Shown here: positions 14,850-22,466 of the stretch, piece by piece
Position numbering within the stretch: position 1 is the stretch's first letter
Layout of the letters: each line of letters begins with the position of its first letter
Assembly: GCA_037444005.1 (NCBI GenBank)
Contig: JBBING010000016.1
Span: 1 to 35,567 of the forward strand
Source of the DNA: DATLZC01 sp037444005
GTDB lineage: Bacteria; Chloroflexota; Dehalococcoidia; DSTF01; JACRBR01
Length of the DNA stretch: 35,567 nt
Direction: 5' to 3'
Position numbers and translations under genes: made by a program
Notes under the pieces: model-generated
Databases searched by the model: none
The model's input: the letters and a program-made list of their open reading frames with translations, nothing else
What the model was told of the DNA's origin: nothing

Positions 14850-15062
14850 TCAGGCGGCGGTGGGCACCTCCCTGTGGCCGGCGGCCACGGGTTCCGCCTC
14901 CGCGACCGGATGCAGCGCGCGCAACACCCTGACGATGGACACGGTCTCCCGGTACCCACACTGCAGGCAGACCAGCTCCCAGGTCTGGCCATCCTGCTCG
15001 GGGAACCGGTCGCCGTGACAGCGGGGACAGGACTTGAGCTGAATCTTGAGTGTCTGTGGCAT
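14850..15062 (-). CDS. Small zinc-ribbon protein
   Basis: 70 residues. MPQTLKIQLKSCPRCHGDRF is followed by WELVCLQCGYRETVSI, giving a C-P-R-C and C-L-Q-C zinc ribbon in the first 40 residues; the rest is a short alpha-helical and then disordered-looking tail. The ATG at 15062 has a clear AAAGGAGG upstream on the minus strand, which supports a real gene. It is convergent with rnhA. No specific function can be assigned; small ribbons of this kind bind nucleic acid or partner proteins. Confidence 0.75.
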   Translation of the reverse strand: MPQTLKIQLKSCPRCHGDRFPEQDGQTWELVCLQCGYRETVSIVRVLRALHPVAEAEPVAAGHREVPTAA

Positions 15063-15203
15063 CCCGGGCCTCCTTTGCTCGCCCTGCCAGTCTGCCCCAG
15101 GCCCCTCGCCAGCGACAGGGCCAGCCGCATCTTGGCTCGGAGCCGATGGGTCGCTGTTGGGCGTCCATCCGTCACATCAGACGGCCCTGTGATCGGGCCG
15201 ATC

Positions 15204-15232
15204 GTCACGTCCCGATCGACTGTCGGTATAAT
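15204..15232 (+). promoter_or_regulatory. Promoter of the two-component operon, probably leaderless
   Basis: GTCACG (15204-15209, 3 of 6), 17 bases, TATAAT (15227-15232, perfect). The kinase ATG begins 9 bases after the -10 box, so the mRNA should have at most a few leader bases. No ribosome-binding site is visible. Confidence 0.6.
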
Positions 15233-15241
15233 GCAAACGCC

Positions 15242-16597
15242 ATGGATCCTGCCCTGCGGCAGCTCCGGCGGTTCACCGTCCTTCTGCCGCTCGCCTTCTT
15301 GACAGCGGTCGAGGTAGGCGTGCATCTCGGCATCGGCGATCGGGTGCCGCGGTACGTCGCCGTGCTCATCGCGCTCGGCACCGTGCTGGTGGCGACGATC
15401 CCGTTCACGGCCTTCGTGTTCAGCGTGGTGAACCGTATCCACCGCCGTCTGGTGCGGCAGAACCGACAACTGGCGGCGGTGCACAACGCGGCGCTGTCGC
15501 TGGCCTCCACGATGTCGCTCGAGCCGCTGCTCCAGCAGTTCGTCGATCTGGCGCGTGAGATCACCAACGCCCGTTACGGCGCGCTGGGCATCCTCGGCCC
15601 CGATGGCAATCTCGAGCACTTCATCACCTCGGGGATCAGCGAGGAGGAGCGGGCGCGCATCGGCGACCCGCCGACGGGGAAGGGGCTCCTGGGCGTCATC
15701 ATCAACGAGGGCACGAGTCTGCGCCTGCGCGACCTGACCAAGGACCCGCGCTCCGCCGGCTTTCCGCCGCACCATCCGGTGATGCACAGCCTGCTGGGCG
15801 TCCCCGTCGTGTACAAGGGGAAGATCCTGGGGCGGCTGTACCTGGCCGAGAAACAGGACGCGCCTGAATTCAGCGAAGAGGACGAGGAGATGGTCCGGCT
15901 CTTCGCGGCGCAGGCGGCCACGTCCATCGAGAACGCGCGGCTGTTCCAGCGCTCGCAGGACCTCGCGATTCTCGAGGAGCGCGAACGCATCGGCATGGAC
16001 CTGCACGACGGCGTCATCCAGTCGCTCTACGCCGTGGGGCTGAACCTGGAGGAGTGCGCCGAGCTGGTGTCCGAGGACCCGGAGTTCGTCGCCAAGCGCC
16101 TGGACAAGGCCATCAACGACATGAACCAGGTGATCAAGGACATCCGCAGCTACATCTTCCACCTGCGGCCCGCGGCTTTCACTTCCAACGACCTGCGGCA
16201 GGCGCTCGAGGACCTGGCGCGCGAGGTCCGGGTGAACTCCCTCATCGAGGTCGAGGTGAGCGTCGACGGCGTCGAGCCGGATGCGCTGCCCGAGCCGGTG
16301 GCGGAGAACCTGTTCCACATCGCGCAGGAGGCGCTCGCCAACGTGGCCAAGCACTCGGGCGCGACGCAGGCGTGGGCACGCCTCGAGCGCCAGAACGGAA
16401 CGTGCGTGCTCACCATCGCGGACAACGGCAAGGGCTTCGACGTGTCCCGCCCCGGCGGCGTCGGCCACCGCGGGCTCGGCAACATGGCCGACCGCGCCCG
16501 ATCCATCGGCGGCGTCTTCAAATTGACCAGTGGCGAGGGGAAGGGCACCTGTATTACAGTGGCCGTGCCACTGGAAGGAGAACGGCTCGATGCCTGA
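15242..16597 (+). CDS. GAF-domain sensor histidine kinase (NarX/DevS type)
   Basis: 451 residues. Two membrane segments (about 11-31 and 38-63) are joined by a very short external loop, so the sensor is probably cytoplasmic. A GAF domain follows (about 88-232; ARYGALGILGPDGNLEHFI, GVPVVYKGKILGRLYLAEK), as in DevS/DosS-like kinases, then a HisKA_3 domain with phosphoacceptor H255 (GMDLHDGVIQSLY), and a HATPase domain with HIAQEALANVAKHS, IADNGKGF and GHRGLGNMADRA. The GAF ligand, whether haem, nucleotide or other, is unknown. The start ATG lies just after a perfect -10 box. The partner regulator overlaps the last 8 bases. Confidence 0.93.
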   Translation: MDPALRQLRRFTVLLPLAFLTAVEVGVHLGIGDRVPRYVAVLIALGTVLVATIPFTAFVFSVVNRIHRRLVRQNRQLAAVHNAALSLASTMSLEPLLQQFVDLAREITNARYGALGILGPDGNLEHFITSGISEEERARIGDPPTGKGLLGVIINEGTSLRLRDLTKDPRSAGFPPHHPVMHSLLGVPVVYKGKILGRLYLAEKQDAPEFSEEDEEMVRLFAAQAATSIENARLFQRSQDLAILEERERIGMDLHDGVIQSLYAVGLNLEECAELVSEDPEFVAKRLDKAINDMNQVIKDIRSYIFHLRPAAFTSNDLRQALEDLAREVRVNSLIEVEVSVDGVEPDALPEPVAENLFHIAQEALANVAKHSGATQAWARLERQNGTCVLTIADNGKGFDVSRPGGVGHRGLGNMADRARSIGGVFKLTSGEGKGTCITVAVPLEGERLDA

Positions 16598-17243
16598 GAA
16601 CATCCGCGTGATGATCGTCGACGACCACGAGGTCGTCCGGGAGGGGCTGCGCGCCCTCCTCAACCGTCGTCAGGGCATGTCCGTGGTCGGCGAAGCGGGG
16701 TCTGTGGAGACCGCCATCGCCGAGGCCCGGCGGACCCGTCCCGACGTCATCATCATGGATGTGCGTCTGCCCGACGGGTCGGGTGTGGAGGCGTGCCGGG
16801 AGATCCGCGAAGAGAATCCCGACGCCAAGGTCATCATGCTGACCTCCTACGCCGACGAGGAGGCGGTCATCGCCTCGATTCTCGCGGGCGCGGCGGGCTA
16901 TCTGCTGAAGCAGACGCGGGGCCAGGCCCTGGCCGACGCTATCGCCACCGTCGCCCGTGGCGAATCCCTCCTCGACCCCGCCGTCACCACGAAGGTGATG
17001 GAGCGCGTGCGCACCGGCTCGGGGCGCGAGGACGACGAGCTGGCGCAGCTCTCGGAACAGGAGCAGAAGATCCTCGCCCTCATCGCGCAGGGCAAGACGA
17101 ACAAAGAGATCGCGGCCGAAATCTACCTCAGCGACAAGACCGTCAAGAACTACGTCAGCAGCATCCTGAGCAAGCTGAACCTGCGACGGCGCTCGGAGGC
17201 GGCGGCGTTCATCGCGCGCCGCGAAAGCCGGCGCCAGCTCTGA
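16590..17243 (+). CDS. NarL/FixJ family response regulator
   Basis: 217 residues. The receiver domain (about 1-122) has the acidic pair D11-D12, phosphoacceptor D57 (VIIMDVRLPDGSG), the Thr in MLTSYADEE and the Lys in GYLLKQT. A LuxR-type helix-turn-helix follows (about 150-210; LSEQEQKILALIAQGKTNKE, LSDKTVKNYVSSILSKL). It resembles DevR/DosR regulators. ATG 16590 has GGAAGGAG upstream and overlaps the kinase stop, so kinase and regulator form a cognate, translationally coupled pair. Target genes cannot be inferred. Confidence 0.94.
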   Translation: MPENIRVMIVDDHEVVREGLRALLNRRQGMSVVGEAGSVETAIAEARRTRPDVIIMDVRLPDGSGVEACREIREENPDAKVIMLTSYADEEAVIASILAGAAGYLLKQTRGQALADAIATVARGESLLDPAVTTKVMERVRTGSGREDDELAQLSEQEQKILALIAQGKTNKEIAAEIYLSDKTVKNYVSSILSKLNLRRRSEAAAFIARRESRRQL

Positions 17244-17365
17244 GGCGGACGGTCCCGCCCCGTGGGATAAACGGCCCCCGACACGAGGACGCTAGGCCCT
17301 AGCTCTCGCCCTTCGCTTCCGGTCCACAATGATGCGAACCAGTTTGGACCGGGAGGCGCCTGAGG

Positions 17366-17761
17366 TTGGAGCATCGTACACCCGTTCGAGACCCCATCAC
17401 CGTCCTCGTCGTCGACAACGACGAACGCGTCCGGCAGGGCCTGCGTCAGCGGATGGAGCGCACGACGGGCATCCGGGTCGCCGCCGTCGCGAGCGTGCAG
17501 GACGACGTTCCCCGGCTCGTGCGCGAGCTGGCGCCCGATGTCGTGCTGCTGGACCTGCGCGGTCACAACGGCGCGGCGCTCTCCCTGTGCCGCCAGGTGT
17601 CCGCGCACGCGCCCGTCTTGATCCTGAGCTCCTATCTCACGCAGGAAGAGTGGGAGGAGGCGCGAGCGGCCGGCGCCTCGGACTTCCATCTCAAGCAGAT
17701 CGGTTTCGCAGGCCTCGTCGACAAGATCCGCGCCGTCGCGGCGGCCCGGCGTCGCGCCTGA
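17366..17761 (+). CDS. Stand-alone receiver-domain protein
   Basis: 131 residues consisting only of a CheY-like receiver: D17 and D19/E20 in VLVVDNDE, phosphoacceptor D63 (DVVLLDLRGHNG), Ser pair in ILSSYLTQ and Lys in DFHLKQIG. No output domain follows, so it acts through protein contacts, perhaps as a phosphate sink or competitor for the neighbouring kinase. Its start is probably TTG 17366, 9 bases after GGAGG; this rare start suggests low expression. It lies 122 bases downstream of the NarL-type regulator and is convergent with the membrane-anchored protein. Confidence 0.82.
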   Translation: MEHRTPVRDPITVLVVDNDERVRQGLRQRMERTTGIRVAAVASVQDDVPRLVRELAPDVVLLDLRGHNGAALSLCRQVSAHAPVLILSSYLTQEEWEEARAAGASDFHLKQIGFAGLVDKIRAVAAARRRA

Positions 17762-17782
17762 CCCGCCGGCCCGAAACGAAGG

Positions 17783-17803
17783 ATCCCGCTAGGAGCGCGG
17801 GAT
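17783..17803. terminator. Possible terminator hairpin between convergent genes
   Basis: ATCCCGC (17783-17789) and GCGGGAT (17797-17803) form a perfect 7-bp stem with a 7-base loop in the end of the minus-strand gene. No T tract is present. Confidence 0.4.
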
Positions 17804-18739
17804 GCGCTCGGCGAGCAGACGCACGTACCCTTCGAGCTCGCCACGCGGCGGCGGCTGATTCAGGGTGATCGCCGTGACGGTGAACGCGATGTCGCCCACG
17901 CGCACGGTCACTGAATCCGCGACGAAGTTGAGGTCCAGGCCGCTCACGGTGACGACGCCGCGGAAGCGCCAGGCGTGCGAGCTGTCGCCGTAGGCCGGGA
18001 AGTCGATGCGCTCGGCGGTCACGTCCCGAATCGGGGAATCCGCGGTCCCCAGGGCTTCGACGAACGCGGCCACGACGGCGGGGTCGAGATCACGGTTGAA
18101 CGCGACGCTCGCCTCCGCGCCCTCGGGCGTGGCGAACAGCGAGGCGGAGCTCTGCAGGCGGGCGATGGCGCCGTTCCCGAGCAGGTCGGGCGAGGGTGGC
18201 GCCGCATAGGCCCGATCGTACACGTACAGCCGGCCCCACTGCTGATTCAGGTTCCGGAGGACATCCACGGCGTCGGCGGGCGCGTCGACGAGCGCCTCTT
18301 CGTTCGTGCGGAAGTGCGCGCCGGCGTCGGTCATAGTGGGCGGCACATCGGCCGGCTGGAGCGTCGCAGCGGCCAGCCGCTGGCGGGCGGCTTCCGCCTC
18401 CGGCGGGAGCGGCGCGGTCTCGGTGGCGGGCGCGACCTCCGAGACGGGCGACGGCGTCTGCGGGCCGCGGACGACGCTCGACGCGTCGGCGCCAGGGGTG
18501 GGAGTGGGGACGCGCTCGCCCGGCGTGACGGCGTTCGTGGGGGTAGTGATGGCGCCGAGCGCCTCCGTCACGCGAGGCTCGGCGCCTCCCCGGCGTGCCA
18601 GCACGATGCCGGTGACTACGGCGGCCACGACCACGACCGGGGTCGCGGCCGCGAATGCCTGAAGCCAGAGCGGCTGCCGGCGCAACTGAACGAGCAGGTG
18701 GCGAAGGTCGGACAACGGCTGGCCTTTCCGGGGCTCCAT
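17789..18739 (-). CDS. Membrane-anchored protein of unknown function
   Basis: 316 residues. A basic cytoplasmic N-terminus (about 1-26), one membrane segment (about 27-48, ATPVVVVAAVVTGIVLA), a Pro/Thr/Ser-rich linker (about 60-115, with PTPTPGAD), and an extracytoplasmic C-terminal domain (about 118-316) with alternating beta-like segments (RLYVYDRAY, WRFRGVVTVSGLDLNFV, DSVTVRVGDIAFTVTAITL). No catalytic motif was recognised. Similar single-pass proteins with a low-complexity linker and a sensor-like or lipid-binding C-terminus are common in Chloroflexota and Actinobacteria. It is next to two-component genes, but a functional link is not shown. Start ATG 18739. Confidence 0.7.
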   Translation of the reverse strand: MEPRKGQPLSDLRHLLVQLRRQPLWLQAFAAATPVVVVAAVVTGIVLARRGGAEPRVTEALGAITTPTNAVTPGERVPTPTPGADASSVVRGPQTPSPVSEVAPATETAPLPPEAEAARQRLAAATLQPADVPPTMTDAGAHFRTNEEALVDAPADAVDVLRNLNQQWGRLYVYDRAYAAPPSPDLLGNGAIARLQSSASLFATPEGAEASVAFNRDLDPAVVAAFVEALGTADSPIRDVTAERIDFPAYGDSSHAWRFRGVVTVSGLDLNFVADSVTVRVGDIAFTVTAITLNQPPPRGELEGYVRLLAERIPRS

Positions 18740-18896
18740 CCCTGATCCAACGCTGGCGGGACCCGAGGATTACGACGCCGGTTCGCCGTGGGACCGCTCG
18801 AAACTCTATCACGACGGGCGGCGAGCGCACAGGCGGCCCTACACCCGCGCGGGCGCAGAGGCGAACGATGGCCCTTCGCCGCGGGACAGACGGCGG

Positions 18897-18925
18897 TTGT
18901 GCGAGAGGGCCGGGAGGGGTAGAAC
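18897..18925 (+). promoter_or_regulatory. Promoter for the MaoC hydratase gene
   Basis: TTGTGC (18897-18902), 17 bases, TAGAAC (18920-18925). Transcription would start near 18932, with a leader of about 39 bases containing AAAGGAC. The remaining sequence between 18740 and 18896 holds nothing else recognised. Confidence 0.5.
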
Positions 18926-18970
18926 AAGGAACCGTCACCCCGCAGATTTCCACGAAAGGACGCATTCGCC

Positions 18971-19801
18971 ATGCCAGTGAGCGCAGACATCGTCGGCAAG
19001 GAGCTCCCGACGCAGACCTTTGAGTACACCCAGCGCGACGTCATGCTGTACGCGCTGGGCGTCGGCGCCGGCCTCGACGAGCTCGACTTCATCTACGAGA
19101 AAAACCTGAAGGTGCTTCCCACTTTCGCCGTCATCCCGGCGTTTCCGGTCATGGGTGGCCTGGGGTCGGTGATCACGTTCAACCCTGCGCTGCTGCTCCA
19201 CGGTGAGCAGGGCATCCGGCTGAACGGCCCGATTCCGACCTCGGGCAAGCTCACGACCACAGGGAAGATCGCCGCCGTGTGGGACAAGGGCTCCGGGGCG
19301 GTCGTCGTCATCGAATCGGAAACACGGGACGAGTCGGGCAAGACGCTCTTCAGCAACACGGCGTCGGTGTTCCTCCGCGGCGAAGGTGGCTTCGGCGGCG
19401 AACGCGGCCCGTCCGGCCCGAAGAACGTGCCGCCCGACCGCGCGCCTGACGCCACGGTCTCGTACACGACGCTGCCCATCCAGGCCGCGCTGTATCGGCT
19501 GTCGGGCGACCGCAACCCGCTGCACATCGACCCGGACTTCGCGAAGCTCGGTGGCTTCGACCGGCCCATCCTCCACGGCCTGTGCACGTTCGGGCACGTC
19601 GGGCGGGCGATCCTGCACACGTACGCGGGAAGCGATCCGGCGCGGTTCAAGTCGATGGAGGCCCGCTTCTCCGGCGTGGTGTACCCGGGCGAGACCATCA
19701 CCACGGAGATGTGGCAGGAGCCGGGCGGCAAGATCTACTTCCAGGCGAAGACGGAGCGCGGAGAGAACGTGATCACCGGCGGCCTCGCGGAGGTGGCGTG
19801 A
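18971..19801 (+). CDS. MaoC-type enoyl-CoA hydratase 2
   Basis: 276 residues with two hot-dog domains, the arrangement of eukaryotic-type (MFE-2-like) (R)-hydratases. The N-terminal non-catalytic half ends in a linker (GPSGPKNVPPDRAPD, about 146-160). The catalytic half has LSGDRNPLHIDPDFA with D180, N182 and H185, and GFDRPILHGLCTFG, the hydratase 2 motif. It would hydrate trans-2-enoyl-CoA to (R)-3-hydroxyacyl-CoA. It is followed by an MFS transporter after 24 bases, probably in one operon, suggesting use of an imported acid, though the substrate is unknown. Confidence 0.92.
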   Translation: MPVSADIVGKELPTQTFEYTQRDVMLYALGVGAGLDELDFIYEKNLKVLPTFAVIPAFPVMGGLGSVITFNPALLLHGEQGIRLNGPIPTSGKLTTTGKIAAVWDKGSGAVVVIESETRDESGKTLFSNTASVFLRGEGGFGGERGPSGPKNVPPDRAPDATVSYTTLPIQAALYRLSGDRNPLHIDPDFAKLGGFDRPILHGLCTFGHVGRAILHTYAGSDPARFKSMEARFSGVVYPGETITTEMWQEPGGKIYFQAKTERGENVITGGLAEVA

Positions 19802-19825
19802 GCGCCGCCGGCGCGCGGTGAGGAC

Positions 19826-21139
19826 GTGAGACGCCGAAGGGCCGCGCGGCCGTTGTTCTACGGTTGGGTCGTCGTCGGCGCGCTGGGAACGACGCTGTTC
19901 CTGAGCGCGGGCCTGGGATTCTACGCCCTCGGGGTCTTCGTCACGCCGCTCGAGGACGCCTTCGGGTGGTCCCGCGGTCAGATCTCGGTCGCGATGACCA
20001 TCTCCACGGTCGTGAGCGGCCTCATGGGCCCTGTGGCCGGCTGGCTCCTCGGCCGCTGGGGTTCCCGCAAGCTGCTGTCGACGGCGGCAATCGTCACGGG
20101 GGCGAGCTTCGCGGCCGTCGGGCTCACGCCCGCCCTCTGGTACCTCTACCTTGCGTTCGTCTGCATGGCCATCGGACGGGCGGGGCTCATGATGGTGCCC
20201 GCGAGCGCCATCGCCGCCAACTGGTTCGTCCGTCGGCGTGGCCTCGCGACGGGTATCATGACGGCGGGCATCGGCCTGGGCGGGCTGGTGATGGCGCCCG
20301 CCGTCGCGCTGCTCATCGACGCGCTGGGCTGGCGCGGCGCGTTCGCGACGCTGGGCGGGGGCATGATCGCGGTTGCGCTCCCTCTCACGCTGTGGGTGAT
20401 CCGGCAGCGCCCGGCGGAGCTTGGCCTCGCGCCGGACGGCGACCCGGAGCCGGTCGAGGGCGAGAAGCAGACGAACGTCGCCGTCGAGCGGCTCGCAGGG
20501 CTCGACCTCACGGCGGCCATTCGCACGCCCGCGTTCTGGTCCATCACGGCGGCGCTGAGCTTCGTCTTTGCCACACAGAGCGCGATGCTGCTCCACGTGA
20601 TCCCCTACCTGGAGGGCGAGGGCATGGAGCGGGCGCGGGCCGCGACGGTGCTCGGGGCCATCTCGGGCATCGGCATCGCGGGCAAGATCGGGGCCGGGTA
20701 CGCCGCCGACCGGCTACCGCCGCGGTTGGTGGTGGGCGCGGTGTTTCTCCTGCAGGCGTGCGCCCTCGCGATCCTGTTGCTGGTCGGCGCGGCGCCCGGG
20801 CTCGTGTTGTTCGCCGCCCTGTTCGGCGTGTCCATGGGTTCCGTCGTCGCGCTGCAGCCGCTCATCCTGGCCGACTACTTCGGGTTGCGGGCCTTCGCGT
20901 CGATCATGGGCGTGGTGACCATGTTCGGAATGGTAATCAGCGCGCTCGGGCCCGCGGCGGCGGGGTTCATCTACGACGCCGCCGGCAGCTACACAGCGGC
21001 CTTCACCGGCTTCCTCGCGATCGATGTCGTGGCCGCGGCGCTCGTGCTGTCGAGCCGCCGGCCGGCGTTCGCGTGCGCCGTGGCCAACGAGCGCGTATCA
21101 TCGCGAGAAAGCCTCGCGCCGCAGGAGGTCGCCTCGTGA
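19826..21139 (+). CDS. MFS transporter (OFA/monocarboxylate-type)
   Basis: 437 residues with 12 predicted membrane segments and a central cytoplasmic loop (about 200-230, DGDPEPVEGEKQTNV). The N-terminus LFYGWVVVGALG and the segment GVFVTPLEDAFGWSRGQIS are typical of oxalate/formate antiporter and monocarboxylate transporter-like MFS proteins. The substrate is likely a small organic acid, but this is family inference. The GTG at 19826 is preceded by a close GAGGAC. Its TGA overlaps the GTG of the cupin gene. Confidence 0.88.
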   Translation: MRRRRAARPLFYGWVVVGALGTTLFLSAGLGFYALGVFVTPLEDAFGWSRGQISVAMTISTVVSGLMGPVAGWLLGRWGSRKLLSTAAIVTGASFAAVGLTPALWYLYLAFVCMAIGRAGLMMVPASAIAANWFVRRRGLATGIMTAGIGLGGLVMAPAVALLIDALGWRGAFATLGGGMIAVALPLTLWVIRQRPAELGLAPDGDPEPVEGEKQTNVAVERLAGLDLTAAIRTPAFWSITAALSFVFATQSAMLLHVIPYLEGEGMERARAATVLGAISGIGIAGKIGAGYAADRLPPRLVVGAVFLLQACALAILLLVGAAPGLVLFAALFGVSMGSVVALQPLILADYFGLRAFASIMGVVTMFGMVISALGPAAAGFIYDAAGSYTAAFTGFLAIDVVAAALVLSSRRPAFACAVANERVSSRESLAPQEVAS

Positions 21140-21594
21140 TCGACGGCGTCGAACTCAAGGAGCTGGTGACCCATCGTGACGAGCGGGGGTTCTTCCGCGA
21201 GATCGCCCGCGCGACCGAGGCGATCGTCGCCGAGGGCTGGAAGCAGGTGAGCCACTCGCTCATGTTTCCGGGAGTGGCGAAAGCCTGGCACGTGCACCCG
21301 ACGCAGATCGACTGGTGGTATGTGCCGGTTGGGGATCTGAAAGTCGCGCTGTACGACCTGCGCGAGGGGTCGCCCACGCGCGGCGAGCTGCAGGAGCTGT
21401 TCCTCGGGGAGCACTACCCCGCGCAACTGCTGAAGATTCCGGCGGGCGTGGCGCACGGCTGCAAAGCCATCAATGGCCCCGCGCACCTCATCTACCTGAC
21501 GTCCGGCACCTACGATCCGGCCGAAGAGGGGCGTCTCCCGCACGACGATCCGTCCATCGGCTACGACTGGACGGCGCTGCCGCCGATCAAGTGA
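21136..21594 (+). CDS. dTDP-4-dehydrorhamnose 3,5-epimerase family (RmlC-like cupin) protein
   Basis: 152 residues of the RmlC-like cupin fold. It opens VIDGVELKELVTHRDERGFF as in RmlC, with the active-site segment SHSLMFPGVAKAWHVHP and the later LLKIPAGVAHGCKAI and GTYDPAEEGRLPHDDPSIGY. It is shorter than the usual RmlC of about 180 residues and the R-G-x-H-Y-Q motif is changed to AWHVHP, so it may act on another sugar nucleotide. No rmlA, rmlB or rmlD is nearby. AGGAGGT precedes GTG 21136, which overlaps the transporter stop. Confidence 0.85.
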   Translation: MIDGVELKELVTHRDERGFFREIARATEAIVAEGWKQVSHSLMFPGVAKAWHVHPTQIDWWYVPVGDLKVALYDLREGSPTRGELQELFLGEHYPAQLLKIPAGVAHGCKAINGPAHLIYLTSGTYDPAEEGRLPHDDPSIGYDWTALPPIK

Positions 21595-21663
21595 CACGCA
21601 GCGGGGAGCCGGCGGTGCGGGCGGCGTTGTCGAAGGCGCGCCGGGAAGCCTCACGATAAAGCC

Positions 21664-22461
21664 GTGATGACACCGACCCGTCCGACGGCGCCGGCGTACC
21701 GAATCCCGCTGACGGGGCTGGCGGCGTTCGCTGTTTCCCTGCTGCTCGGACGCCGGCGCTCGTTCGCCCGTGACGCGGCGACGGTGATGGAGTTCAACCG
21801 GCGCCTGCCGCGCAGGATCGAGGGGCTGACGAACGTCCCGGAGCGCGGGTCGTTCGTGCTGGTGATGAACCACTTCAGCCGCCGCGGCCTGCGTCCGTAC
21901 CACTGCGCGATGGTGGTGACGGCGGCCATCGCGGCGCGCCGCCCGCACGACCCCGAGGTGCGCTGGGCGTTCACCAGCGAGTACGTGGATGTGCGGCTGG
22001 GCCCGGTGATCGTGCCGCGGTGGTTCCTGCGCTGGCTGTTCCGGCGGATCGCGCGGACCTACGGCTTCACCATCATCGCCCGGCGCCGCGAACGCGTGAT
22101 GGAGCGCGCGGCGGCCCTGCGTGAGCTGGCGCACGCCCTCATGCGCGGGCCTATCGCCCTCACGCCGGAAGGCCTCGAGTCACGCGGGCGGCTCATCGTG
22201 CCGCAGCCGGGCACAGGGCTGTTTCTCGCCTCGCTCGGCCGGCGGGGCGCGCCGCTGCTGCCCGTCGGCGTGTGGGAGGAGGACGACGGGACGCTGCGCG
22301 TACGCTTCGGCGAGCCGTGGACGCTCTCGCTTCCGCCGGGCCTGGAGCGCGAGGAAGAGGACCGGCGGGCCATTACGGAGGTGATGCTCGCCATCGCGCG
22401 GCTGCTGCCCCCGGACTGGCGCGGCGCCTACCGCGAGGCCGTCGAACGAGAGGAACGCTAG
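21664..22461 (+). CDS. PlsC-like acyltransferase family protein, variant active site
   Basis: 265 residues related to 1-acylglycerol-3-phosphate acyltransferases. A hydrophobic N-terminal segment is followed by VMNHFSRRG (69-75 region): the catalytic H70 is present, but the H-x4-D aspartate position is G75. The downstream ALTPEGLESRGRL matches the phosphate-binding F-P-E-G block. The changed charge-relay residue means ordinary acyltransfer is uncertain, though the rest of the fold looks complete. Start GTG 21664 or ATG 21667; neither has a clear ribosome-binding site. It ends within the transketolase stop on the other strand. Confidence 0.75.
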   Translation: MMTPTRPTAPAYRIPLTGLAAFAVSLLLGRRRSFARDAATVMEFNRRLPRRIEGLTNVPERGSFVLVMNHFSRRGLRPYHCAMVVTAAIAARRPHDPEVRWAFTSEYVDVRLGPVIVPRWFLRWLFRRIARTYGFTIIARRRERVMERAAALRELAHALMRGPIALTPEGLESRGRLIVPQPGTGLFLASLGRRGAPLLPVGVWEEDDGTLRVRFGEPWTLSLPPGLEREEEDRRAITEVMLAIARLLPPDWRGAYREAVEREER

Positions 22462-22466
22462 CGTTC
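22453..22466. repeat. Perfect palindrome spanning two convergent stop codons
   Basis: GAACGCTAGCGTTC is a perfect 14-bp palindrome. Its central CTAG supplies the TAG stops of both the acyltransferase gene (plus) and transketolase (minus). Confidence 0.6.
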
